64,000 bases of DNA, from assembly GCA_016508695.1 (NCBI GenBank), contig VNKQ01000022.1:62001-126000 (forward strand), written 5' to 3'. Each line of letters opens with the position of its first letter. Position 1 is the first letter of the stretch. Positions 11,301 through 22,106 of the stretch are shown one piece after another. The notes under the pieces were generated by a model that did no database searches, had not been told where the DNA came from, and saw only the letters and a list, made by a program, of their open reading frames with translations. A program made the position numbers and the translations under genes. This stretch comes from Hyphodiscus hymeniophilus. Taxonomy: Eukaryota; Ascomycota; Leotiomycetes; Helotiales; Hyphodiscaceae.

Positions 11301-11999
11301 ATGAAGTCTTTCTCTTTCGCCCTTAGCTCTGCTGCTCTCTTCTGTCTCGCCTCAGCTGCTCCCCTTTCCTCTCGCCAAGCTCAACAAGTGACCCTCACGG
11401 TTCAGTCTGGTGACGGCGACTCCTCGTCTGCATTCTCTGTCAACATCAACACAATCGAGCCTACATCCGAAGTAGGCGGCAGCAAGGCAGTCTCAGCGGC
11501 TACCAGCGACCAGGGCATCACCTGCCAGGCATTTTCCGATGCTGCGGGCACAATTCCCCTTGACGGAACATTCAGCTCAAAAGGCTCAGTTTTCTTCAAC
11601 CAATGTGCAGCGAACGGCGACGCAACTTCCTGCGTCTTATCGGAGGCCTCTGCTATCGGGGCTTACTGCTGCGCTGCGGATGCGGATTTCGCTTCAAAGT
11701 GTGTTGCGAGCCCACCCCCACCACCACCCGTTCAAGTTCAGACTATCACTGTTCAGCTCAACGGCGCCGATGAACTCGCCATCCAAACGAGCATCCTCGA
11801 CAACAACTCTGTGGAGAAGATTTATGGTGGTCAGACATTCGACTCCGCCTTTATTGTAGAAGGTTCCGCCGATGTCAAATGTCAGGCCTTCTCAGACACA
11901 AAAGGTACCAGAAAGATCGGGGCTCCCTTTGGAACAACAGATACTTCTTTCGCAGGTGGACAAGAGGTTATGGTACAGGCAATAAGCTGCACGGCTTGA
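11301..11999 (+). CDS. Secreted protein with two related Cys-containing domains
   Basis: Intronless 232 aa protein with a clear signal peptide (MKSFSFALSSAALFCLASAAP, cleavage near residue 19-20) and no membrane anchor. It consists of two related halves joined by a PPPPPP linker near residues 138-144. Both halves start with a VTLTVQ / ITVQLN strand and contain CQAFSD followed by a short polar stretch and a final Cys. The first half has extra cysteines (YCCAADADFASKC). I cannot name a characterised family; small secreted proteins of this kind are common in plant-associated and saprotrophic ascomycetes. Only secretion and internal duplication are supported. A TATA box and a leader without upstream ATG support the start and suggest strong or inducible expression. 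Confidence 0.88.
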   Translation: MKSFSFALSSAALFCLASAAPLSSRQAQQVTLTVQSGDGDSSSAFSVNINTIEPTSEVGGSKAVSAATSDQGITCQAFSDAAGTIPLDGTFSSKGSVFFNQCAANGDATSCVLSEASAIGAYCCAADADFASKCVASPPPPPPVQVQTITVQLNGADELAIQTSILDNNSVEKIYGGQTFDSAFIVEGSADVKCQAFSDTKGTRKIGAPFGTTDTSFAGGQEVMVQAISCTA

Positions 12000-12611
12000 T
12001 TGGTATACTTGTTAGTGGGTTGTCTAGTGTTTGGTATTGTTCGATCTGTTTCTTGAAATTTGCAGCTTGTGCTTTGGTTTTTGGACTCATGGTTTTGCAT
12101 AGCGTGGAGCATCAGTGGAGCATCGTTGGAGAATCAGTGGTGTAGTTGAATCTATTTATTGCCTGTCTAAATCCGACCCCATTCAGTATGTGACATTGCC
12201 TTGCTAAGTAGCATTCTGTACCACTTTTGGCCCTACAACTATTGGAAAACATTGCCACCCACTTTGTCTGATTTGCTAGTCTCTTCTCGAAGCCCGATAT
12301 TCTTCGAAAGCAACATCGCTGTTAATTCATTCGCAATGTCCACTTGTCTGGAATTCTCTGGCTTTGCGCATGTGATGATCGAAACAGCAGAACTTGGATT
12401 TATTTCGACAAACTCATCACTTGAGGCAAAATAAATCACCGACGGGATGTCTGGACTGGAAGACTGGACGTGCCAAGAAGGGCACGCTAAAAGTCGAATC
12501 CCTTATATTTCGCCAGCTCGCCGGTATAGTTGTGTCTTTGCCTCGTTCACTGAGCCTGTATGCTATGCTAGAGGATACGCTGGAAGATAGAAATGGAAGA
12601 AGTTTTCAAAT
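12000..12611. other. Intergenic between convergent genes
   Basis: About 0.6 kb separating the stop of the secreted-protein gene from the stop of the GMC oxidoreductase gene. It should contain both 3' UTRs. I see nothing else in it. Confidence 0.45.
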
Positions 12612-14495
12612 TTACGGCCTAACGTCAAAGTTCTGCCTGTCCATCTTAATAAGATCAGCCGCTCTCTCAGCAACAGCGTATACTGTGGCTTGTATATTGC
12701 CCGAGATATGTAGCGGTAAGACACTCGCATCAACCACACGCAGGTTTGTCGTACCATAAACGATCAGACGAGAGTCGACGACACCACCGTCCAACCGTGG
12801 AAGCATCGAGCATGTGCCAATAGGATGGAAAAACGTGCCCAAAGTCTTTCGCGAGAACGCCTGGTGCTCTTCATCTGTCGTGGCAGGTTTAGCGGGATAT
12901 ATGCACTTCTCAATGGCCTGAGACAAAGGTTGTGTTGCCATCAATTTCGGACCATACTGCGAAACCGTGGCCAGCAACTCCTTGTCTAAGGGGTGGTCAA
13001 GATATCGTGGATCAATCCTGGGGTGAACCTCTGGATCCGAACTCTGTATGTGCACTGAACCGCGTGAAAACGGGGCCGCGACGCATTGCATTACTGAGAT
13101 ACAGTCCTTGACACCTTGCGGTTTTGGCTCCGGAATGATAGCTGGGTTAAACGATGGCGCCAGGGAGACCTGAAAGTTTGGCACCTCAGGGTCCCTAAGC
13201 CGTGCTAGCTGGATATCATGTTGTTTTTGAAGCCCAGGTGTCATTGCCGCATGGAAATCGGGCCGGTTCAGAGACGGGAAGGATGTCTGATCCAGAGATA
13301 CATATGCAGCGCAATTCGACCCAGATGCAAAGAAGCCAGATCTTGTCGCTGAATATTTTGCCATATTATCTTTATAAAGGTCTGGTGACCCACTGAACTG
13401 ATCAGTGGAATACTTCGTGTCGACGACTTCGTATAAAGATATGGTGAATGGATGGTCCTGAAGATTTTCTCCGACTCCGGGATTAGGGACCAAAGTTTCG
13501 ATACCCTGCGAATCGAGGACGGATTTGGTTCCAATACCCGAGAGCTCGAGAAGCATCGGAGACTGAACAGTGCCAGCGCAAATGATGACTTCTTTGCTAG
13601 CTTGGATTGTGTACCGCTCTCCTTCGAGGCTGAAATCTACGCTCGTCGCAGTCAAATTGCTTTGCCCCTTCGTGAAATTCACTTTGGAAACAACAGCCCT
13701 AGGAAGGAGATGCAAGTTCTTGCGATGCATGTTTGGTTGGTAGTAGCTTGATACTGAACTGCTTCTCGTTCCCGCCGTCGCACTGATCGACGACTTCGTA
13801 TATTGTGTACCAAGCGGCGAGGAAGAGCCTGCCAGCACGGTCTTCACTCCCAAATTGTTCCATGTCTGATTCCAGAGTTTATTCGAATCGCAGGAATCGT
13901 TCGACACTGTGGTCTCGAGAGGCCCACTACGACCATGACCGGTCATCTCATATGCTTTTCGAGTGTGGGCATCACCACCATCGATTGGTTGGAAGGTCTC
14001 CGACTTCTCGAAATACGCCTTCAAATTCCTCCAATTCCATCCCGTGTTTCCCAACACTTCCCAGTCATCGTATTCTTTAGGTGATGCGTGCACCCATACA
14101 TTCATGTGAAGACAGCTCGAACCCCCCACCACTTTTCCGCGAGGCCAATTCACGACCCTGTTGTTCAGCCCGACCTAATTTATACGTCAGTCTGACCTGG
14201 CTTCTGGAATTCGTTTCGATGACTAGGTAGAAAAAAGTTTATAAACCTGAGGGATAGTCTTGAACGACCAGTCATAAGTCGGATTCCCCAGTGCAGTCAC
14301 AGAGAGCCGCGGTATCGTAAGTTTTGGATCATCTAGTCTCAGCTCTCCTGCCTCGAGTATCACGACATTTACGGAAGCATCTTCAGACAAGCGTGTAGCC
14401 ACGACTAAGCCAGCCGTTCCTCCTCCAATGACAACATAATCATATGCCTTCTCACAGAACTGGCCGACGTCCATTTCTGTCGTCACGACCAACAT
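12612..14495 (-). CDS. GMC-family FAD-dependent oxidoreductase (choline dehydrogenase/alcohol oxidase type)
   Basis: Predicted flavoenzyme that oxidises an alcohol-type substrate. Exons 14247-14495 and 12612-14174 with a 72 bp intron (GTTTAT..TTAG) encode 603 aa, a normal family length. Visible features: FAD-binding YVVIGGGTAGLVVATRLSE near the N-terminus with ILEAG 30 residues on; PRGKVVGGSSCLHMNVWVH (GMC signature 1); GTVQSPMLLELSGIG (signature 2); C-terminal FHPIGTCSM and SGNIQATVYAVAERAADLI, supplying the His and Asn expected at the active site. There is no signal peptide, so it is probably intracellular. An alternative start is MDVGQF at 14474. Donor substrate and electron acceptor cannot be told from sequence. 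The 80 bp foldback sequence lies about 80-180 bp upstream of the start and might affect expression. Confidence 0.92.
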
Positions 14496-15591
14496 GCCGA
14501 AGAGACGATAGCTGCCACATCTGTATCACTGGATGTGCGTTTATATATGCAGTTATTTGGCGTGAAGATTCCATCAATAGTGGGCCTGTCAGCACTACCT
14601 TAGGGATCACTTGAGGACGAAAGTCCCCTAAGGTAGTGCTGACAGGCCCGCTATTACAGTACTTGTTGTCGTCTAAATCCAGTGGTGAGACAGCTTTCTC
14701 CTCCATTAATTTTTCCACGGAGAGTGGAAAGGACGCTTTCAAAGTGGCAGATACGGACTAACGGAATACGAATAAGCCCTAAATCCGAGATACCCCACGA
14801 TTACTCTACTCAAGTACGAAAAGCGAGTTGTAAGCCATTCTCCGCTTTACGCTGAATGGCTGCGACCTCCATAAACGATCCGTTATTTTTGTCCATACTG
14901 AAAGAAAAGACACAATTCAACAACTTAATGTGTCCGTGAAACCCGGCAAAAGGTGAGATCAATACGTTCGCCGTTTTTTCCGAGCACTGACTTCTGATCC
15001 ACGCAAGGGTTCGAAAGCTAGCAACATAGCGCTCCATCTGGAATAGAGTATCCAAGCTCACGTCACATTGTGGGGACGATCAGTCCAAACTCCAATGTAT
15101 GTAGACTTGACATAGAGAAGTCAAGCGGTTGGTCTTGAGCGATCTAAATTTTAGATGTGTCGAGGATAGTGGCTACTTCGGGTCCACTCATGTACTTGAA
15201 TAAGCTCGTTAGCGATGAACGTTGGCATCGGTGGAGTCATGGGAAAAGCTTTGCGGATCGCGGTGCATCGAGATAGGGGACCATCGATAGATTGTAAAAT
15301 ACTGAATCAGGATAGGAACAAAATGCAGGTCGCAGGATCCTTCCGATATACTAGTTCGGGGTAATGGTTTGATGAGTGAGAGATTGAGAGTTGTTGGTGA
15401 TGACACGACTGGTGACCTGAATTAAGCTATTGTGGGGAGGATTGAGAGAATCTTGCGTTGGAGGGGCTGGATCTCATTGGGCTTCTTGTTGCTGGAGAAA
15501 AGCTAGTCGAGTGATTTTCTGATGAGGATGATGAGCGCGAGAATGACGGCGCTGTGGGACTGAAATGCTTTGGTCGTGGGTGCTGGCTTTA
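14496..15591. other. Intergenic region containing the foldback element
   Basis: About 1.1 kb upstream of the GMC gene and downstream of the LipA-NB-ARC gene. Apart from the hairpin at 14576-14655, only short ORFs without family features (largest about 96 codons, running through the hairpin) are present. Confidence 0.5.
14576..14655. repeat. Near-perfect 80 bp inverted repeat (foldback hairpin)
   Basis: The arm 14582-14605 is an exact reverse complement of 14626-14649 (24 of 24). Outside this, position 14581/14650 is a T/G mismatch (a G-U wobble in RNA), and 14576-14580 pairs with 14651-14655 (AATAG/CTATT). The stem is thus 29 of 30. Within the 20 base loop, ACTT and AAGT can pair further. 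No target-site duplication is visible at the outer edges. Confidence 0.93.
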
Positions 15592-18500
15592 TCATATTTG
15601 GCTTTCGTGCAACCTCCTCATCTGCCAATCATCACGACCACTACTCAAATCGTGTTCATATTTCAGGCGCTCATGCACTGCATAACTTGCTGGAGGAATC
15701 GGGGGACTGAAGACTGGCAATTGAGGTAATGGTTCGGTCTCGGCTAGTGTTGGCCGTTGCCGGACTCGATATGCTGCAGTTTCAGAGAGCCCAGACTTTC
15801 TAGAGAGCTCACGAGACAGCGGTTGGGATGTATATCCATCCTTATGAAAAGGACCAGAGTATTCTGATCGACCAGGGTAGTACGGCGGGTCCAGATTTCG
15901 TAGATTTGGTGACGAAAGCGAGAGATTCTCTTGTGCCGGGTACGTTGGAGGAGATGACGAGATATCAGAGTAAGTCTGAGCATGCCAAACAGGGTAGTCA
16001 TGTGAAACATCGCGTATACGGGGCGAAGAGGAGAACGAGACACTCTCAAAGGGGATATGGGCTGCTTCTCGGCGATACATACTCGGAAGATATTCCGGGC
16101 CGAGAGTTTGTTCGCTATACCGTGCGGGTATATCGTAGTGGACAGGATCAGACCTCACATACGTCCCTTGGTATGCCAGGCCTGGTGGAGATAAATGTGG
16201 TGTCCTGGGAGTAGAAGTCGATCCTAGCCTAGGAGGCGATCGAGTGACCTCGAGCGGGAACTTCTGGAGCGCCGCAATCGCTGAGCTCAGTCGCGGACAT
16301 GAGAGGCTCGAATCATATCTTTTAGAGTTTTCTTGAAACTCCGTCGTTGGTTCCTCTGGCTTTCGATATCCAAGTACCGAATCTACTGTTGTACCTGCGG
16401 CTGCCGCAGCGTAAGAGGGAGTCCTTGCTGTCAATACCTTTCTTTCAGTCGTACTCACGGCGGAAGGACTACCCCGAATCGAATCAGTTCCTCTTAGTGG
16501 TGGCGGGCTGTTCTTCGTGATTTGCGTCAAAGCTACCTCAGCACCGGAGCTAGACAGTCTTCCACGAGAATGACTTTGACGAATATCCAAGACACCCTTT
16601 GCCGTTTCCTGGCTGACACGGGGATCAATGGCATGCTTGTTAATGGCTCTAAATGCGCCGCCATTGTCACGGTACCTTGGCCGTTCCTTTATTCTCGTTG
16701 TCCGACGGTCCCGGACAAGTCGATCGAGCCTACTCATTGGTTTTCGAAGTTGAACATTTTCCCACGCACGGTCGGGAATGGTTGGTGTCTCAAGACGTTG
16801 GACTATCCTTCTTTGAGACGGCTGCGCTGTCATAGAAACATATTCTCGATCACTGTAATAGCCAGGATCGTCAGGAGTCGGCAAGGGTGGAAATTGACTC
16901 GGCGAAATAACTGGAAGACGATTGAATTCGGTATCGCTGTGCATGATTGATATTGGAGACTCAAGAGTAACCTTGCCCTCTCCAGAACCCCACGCAGAAA
17001 CGGCGGAATGAGACTTATCTTCGAAAGGAGTTTCAGGACCAGTGTCAGAAGAGCTACTAGTTCTGTCAAATATTGATGTTTGAAATGCATCCAGTCGCTC
17101 ATTCGCAATGAATTGTGACGACTCCGGGGTCCGTTGTTCGATCTCATTCTTAATAAGTGCAAGACGGCTATCAAGCATGCCTGCCGCCTCATCGAGCGTG
17201 GCTGTTTTCCTCTGGTGCTTTAGAAGGTGGGTCTGAAGCCGAGAGCCATGTATCTCGTACAGACGATAGTCCTCAACTAGTCCCGCGTTACTTTTCCGAG
17301 TAATTCGCTCGTTGGCCATATCGTAAGAGCAGCAGAAAACTCGAACCGAACGATCAAGCCACATAGGCAGTGTGCCATCAGCCAGTAAGGTATCCGCAAA
17401 GAAGCCCTGAACAATGCTATGCAGTTTGATAACGTCAACATTATCGGCCAGCATTTCTTTGCTGCTTTTGGAACTTTGCGAAGATTGCATCGGAGCTTCA
17501 TGATCATTCCTATCGATGAGAGCGAACATGTTGAGAATTGTGAAGGTGTTGTTCAGAGTCCGGCCAGTCACTGGCTCGCTGGCTCGAATGGGCACATCGA
17601 GAACCTTTAGACCTATGACATGGTCAGCAAAAATCGACAGGCGAATAGCAGGTAAGCAAACCAAGAGATATCATCTCAACCGGGATGTATTGACTGAAAA
17701 AACAAAGAACATATATGAGGTTCAGAGCTTCATAAGCGCCCAATACCTTAAGCTGCTCCACTACAGAAATATAAGCACCCAGACCTCTGAGTCGTGGCTC
17801 CGCTGCAAATCTTCTCGCGAACTTCCCCAGCGGCTCATCAGTTGCTTTAAGTCTTTGGGCTGTCGCATGTATGACGACAGGTAGAAGACCCATTGACTGA
17901 ACCAATTCCATCGAATACTTCAGATCATCCTTCAGAAACGGCTCTTTCTTGTCAAGCTCAAGAAGCAAGAGCTGCTGTGCCTCTCTCGCCGATGGAAGAG
18001 GCAACTTGATGATCTGGGGATTCATCCAGTGATAGTCTCCACTGACACTCTTCTCGGTCGAGGTATAAATGAGGCCAGTGTTCGGACTATCAGGGATGAA
18101 CTGTTGCAAGTCTTCTGCATCGTCGAAATGGATGCCGTCCAGCACCATTAACCATTCATGCCGATGATTCAGCCATTTTTTGACTAGATTGATGAACTGG
18201 TGTGGATCTTTGAGGCAACTGTCGTCCTCGTTCACCATCGCAGGTCTCAAGGCTGCTTTTCTCTCAATATCCCAAAAGCCCGCTGCGAGCTCCGCCGGGC
18301 TCTTCGCTCGAAGCCAGAATATTCCGCCAGGCCAGTCATCTTTGTGATCATATACATATTGGCGAGCAAGATGAGTTTTGCCTCCACCCGGCATGCTTTG
18401 TATGAGCACCGCCGATGTCCCTTGGGCCCGTCTCTTGGAGTCCAGAAGCAGTTTGTGCAATTCCGCAAGTTCTGCTTCTCGTCCGACAAAAAGGGAGTTG

Positions 18501-20054
18501 GGACGAAATCCAGAGGGTTTGATGAAGAATGGAGAGTTCTCATCACTGTGTTCTGATGGCTGAGGTTCAAGGCTTGCGGTGGATTTAATCAGAATGATTG
18601 AGTTGTCGTTAGAGTTTGAGAAATCTATGTAAGAATTATCAGCCCAGTCCACCCAAGGTATATTAAAGGAGCCAAGATTAACTCCAGCAATTCAACCCCT
18701 CCTTATGAGGAAAAAGATCTTTATTTTGCAAACTGAGTATGACAACCCATCCACCAAAGAAAATTGAAGATTGACGATCGTCAACCATGTCATAATCCGC
18801 TTCCTCCAACTCAGCAGCCTCGAGCTCAAGTATTGTTTTGGGCGGAGGAGTCTGCATGAAATTTGGTTGGCGAAGAAGAGCTGTGCTCTATTCATACATA
18901 CCAGGTGTATTTGTACTTGACTGAGCATTGCTTCCCGATGGTGGCAGCTATGAAAGTCAGCGGCATTCTCATTAATCGTCGACCTAGCTGATAGAACGTA
19001 CGTAGATATCCAAAAGCTCGGCAGCCTGTGCCTCTCTGATCTGCCTCCTTGTCTTACGTTCCATAACCCACCTCGCTTGGATCGTCGTCAAACACTCTTC
19101 AACCCAAGTTTTGATGGTTGTCGAGACATTCAGATAGCCCGGCGAATTCTTGCTTTCAAACTTGCACATATTTGAATGCGTAGCCTCGATACCAAAGTAC
19201 ACCACATCTGGCAACATAGGACCAGCCGAGTCTTGGTCTCTGGTGCATGGTCAGCACTGATCCAACCACATCCCTCAGCAAAAGACTTACACAATGATGC
19301 TCTTCGTGCCTTTGAGGTCTGTTTTCTCTTGCTCGTGAACCATACAAATCTTAAATCGCTGGTATATGTCGAGGAAGTGGAGATTAATGTTCTGCAACGT
19401 CTCGTTGTTCCTTTGCAACGTCTTGACCAATTGCGCCTCCGATTCCAAAACCTTTCTAGGAACCAGGGCATTCACCATTCCCTGCAATATTAAGCCCCAT
19501 TTCGCCCCATCTGCGCCGTTGTGTGGTGTTCCAAGAAAGATAATACCGTAAGTGGAAACATAGATCGAGCGGTTGTCGTCTGCATTTTTGCTCGTGAGAT
19601 CGTAGGATAGCTCAAGTGCTCTTTTGAGTAACAGACCTCCCAAACTATGTACGATAAATATGATGGGATGGTTGGAGAATTCCTCGCTCTTCCTCTCGAG
19701 GGCCAGGTTCGAAAGTAGACTTTGTGCATGTTGGTGTATCATATCCGAGCTATGTCCTTGTCAAAAATCAATCAAGAAAAGGTCCACGGAGACTGACCTA
19801 GCACTCTTCCCACTGCCAAAAGTGTACACATCCGCATTGTATCCATAAACAAGTACACGAGCTTTAGCAGACTCCAGCGTCACTGGCAAAAGATCCGTAG
19901 GCCAGAAGACTCCGTTCTTGGCAGTCCATGTTGTTTTTGGATTTCCATTTAAGCCATGTATGAGAACTATATCGACGTTCGCATCCGGATGCGCATAGAC
20001 TTCGGTGACCTCGAACCGCTTTATATCGTTAAGATTGATTGCGGAGCCCTGCAT
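15592..20054 (-). CDS. LipA (alpha/beta hydrolase)-NB-ARC STAND protein with long disordered C-terminus
   Basis: Predicted NLR-like signal-transduction ATPase with an N-terminal serine-hydrolase effector-type domain, as in fungal 'LipA and NB-ARC' (SesB-like) proteins; these are thought to act in non-self or stress signalling, but no function is established here. Exons used: 19798-20054, 19291-19749, 19002-19239, 18755-18851, 17662-18681, 15592-17612 (1363 aa, in frame). The lipase part has IVLIHGLNG (residues about 31-37) and IFIVHSLGGLLLKRALE (nucleophile Ser near 122). The NB-ARC part has FVGREAEL, Walker A MPGGGKTH (about 448-454), and Walker B EWLMVLDGI. From about residue 690 a winged-helix-like region is followed by roughly 500 residues rich in Ser/Pro/Arg, with no TPR, ankyrin or WD40 repeats. 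The true start may lie in a further upstream exon (coding-like bases 20115-20215); 20054 is the first safe Met. Confidence 0.85.
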
Positions 20055-20996
20055 CCAGAGATCGTCAGCCTTGTTCCTGCATGCGCATAACCGAGGGGAA
20101 CCTACCATTCTCGAGTATCCTCTGCACGTCTAAAACGACGTTGGTATCAACAATCCCCTTATAACTCGTAATCACGGTTTCATCAACGCAGGATTTTTGG
20201 CGCGACTCAGGGAATACATGCTCGAGTCGATTTTATAAGGCGCATAGAAATGTCTGCCGGTCTGACAAACCGTCCAAGCAGAGATTCGTGGTGCATGTGT
20301 TGAATGTGGCACGCGCAGGCATTTTCGGTAGTCACACAGACAGAGCGAGACATCTTACTTGTCATGAAAGAAGACGCACGCCCGGGTAGAGCTGGACATT
20401 TGAGTGGTGGTGATGGTCGCCCGTCAGCTGGTGGCATTTTATCAGTTAACATGTGTTTTAGTGTGTACTCGAGTAGTGAGTGCTGCGGTCTGGGGGATTC
20501 AGGATGCAGGGGTTTGACGGGATGGCGCTGCGACTAATAAACTTGGGATATGCTTATATCGCAGCTTTGTGGAGTGAGGTTTGGAGACTACCTTCTACTG
20601 ACCAGAAGAATATCTGTGGGGTGACACAATTTACAATTAACTGTGAGGCGAAAGCAATCAAGTAGAAGAAATGTGTCAAGTGCTGCTCGTACTCGAGTAT
20701 TGACTGCGACACGTGATGGTTCCTTGTGATTTATTGGAGAGCTGATCGAGATTCCGTGCTGGGTATGAGACTCTGCTCGCTCCTTAGTGTTGAGGACTTG
20801 TATGTCTAGCTGAAACCCCTGTCAGGCTGGACCTGTCCATCAATTTCTTTAGTAGCTTTCCTTCTGTAAGATCGACGACCAGGACGAGCTACTCCAAATG
20901 TTCCTCAAAATCATCCTGTCTTTTGAGCCCCTCCTTCTTCAACAACTTATGATACAGCAATGGTACCGCACACTTCAGCCGAAGAACATAGGCAGT
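20055..20996. other. Upstream region of the LipA-NB-ARC gene
   Basis: Bases 20115-20215 (minus strand) read in one frame as a coding-like segment (DETVITSYKGIVDTNVVLDVQRILEN) that could join exon 1 through a 43 bp intron, but no in-frame Met is found, so a further 5' exon would be needed. The remainder shows no gene. Confidence 0.45.
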
Positions 20997-21512
20997 TAGA
21001 ATCTTATTCCGCAATACCGAGTTCAGTTATTAGAAAACCCTAAGGATCAAGAGCAACCCGTCATATACTCGCTGGTTCATTGCGGAGAAAAAGGAGAAAG
21101 ACTGTCAAAGGATGACTACCTAAAAGTATTCGATACTATGGATGATTACACCAAAATTCATTCCGATAATAGCCTAAATTGGGCTTATGCCGATAATGTC
21201 GCTGGGAAGATTGAGTAGGAAGGAGTTGCAGTCAAAGAATGGACGAGCATGAAAAGCATTCCAGCACAGGAACGGCCATCGAATTGTAGGTATATTTTCA
21301 TTCAAATGAATCTCAACAGCGACACGATTCACGACAGCGACACGATTCTCGACAGCGACACGATTTTCGACAGCGACACGATTTTCGACAGCGACACGAT
21401 TCTCGACAGCGACACGATTCTCGACGCCAATATGATTCTCGACAGCAATGGGATCCTCTACATCGGTGGGAGTCCCGACACCAATGGAATTATCGACAAT
21501 AGCGAGTCATAG
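20997..21512 (+). pseudogene. Decayed ORF with one in-frame stop and a DSDTIx repeat tail
   Basis: One frame stays open from about 20997 to 21512 except for a single TAG at about 21217. Before it the text looks coding (YSLVHCGEKGERLSKDDYLK, FDTMDDYTKIHSDNSLNWA); after it comes an 87-codon ORF starting at 21249 ending in a repeated SDTILD/SDTIFD tract. Downstream, bases 21558-21755 in another frame also look weakly coding (AATLMRAAEVLLDEMARQYA). I recognise no family. A gene damaged by a nonsense change, or one with unseen introns, are both possible. Function unknown. Confidence 0.4.
21315..21494. repeat. 18 bp minisatellite, about 8-10 units
   Basis: Unit GACAGCGACACGATTCTC (or ...TTTTC/TTCAC). 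Units at 21315, 21333, 21351, 21369, 21387 and 21405 are almost identical. Units at 21423 and 21441 are diverged, and 21477-21494 is a weaker match. Because 18 is a multiple of three the array encodes a hexapeptide repeat D-S-D-T-I-[LFH]. Confidence 0.9.
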
Positions 21513-22106
21513 CCCAATAGGCGACCAAAATGGTAATGTCAAAACGCTTCTCGATACATGCCAAACAAAATTCAGTCTACTCAAGGCAGTTACGCACTTC
21601 CTGTTTCCTCAGCTGCGACTCTCATGCGAGCCGCAGAGGTCCTGTTGGATGAAATGGCAAGGCAATATGCAGATAAGCTCGAAATGAATGATCATGGCGT
21701 GTACATGTCTATCTCGGCAACTTACAGTTCTATCGGGAGGCTGTATTCTGGATGATGCATGTGCGGTACTGGCATTTCACCAGATCCAATTATTTGAATG
21801 CAGGGTTTAACTCAAATCAGCCCAAGTTGGGATTATGAAGCCTTTTCTGACATAGTAGATGGCATCTGTTGAGTCGGCGACGGAGTCTTGGTGATCTTGA
21901 CCCATGGATGATCATTGAGAACAATCGTGCCACCTCTGCCCTATTCCCAGATTTTTCTAAGAAAATGGTCCTCAGAGATAGCTGTGCGATATTCTGACCT
22001 GGTGAAGTGTGAAGGCTGTAAATTGCTAAACAACTGACGGTTCTCTCCTTGGGAAGAAGTGTTGCACAAAGTTGATCCATGTCCTCTAGCTTTGGGCTGC
22101 CGATTT
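21513..22106. other. 3' flank of the FHA gene and remainder of the decayed ORF
   Basis: About 0.6 kb. It holds the possible third fragment of the decayed ORF (21558-21755) and the 3' UTR of the FHA gene. No other feature is visible. Confidence 0.4.

Noticed and set aside
14576..14655. Transposon terminal inverted repeats
   Set aside because: The arms are separated by only 20 bases, with no target-site duplication and no room for a transposase; kept instead as a foldback hairpin.
14452..14742. 96-codon ORF reading through the hairpin
   Set aside because: It overlaps the GMC start codon region in another frame and its length is due to the palindrome lacking stops.
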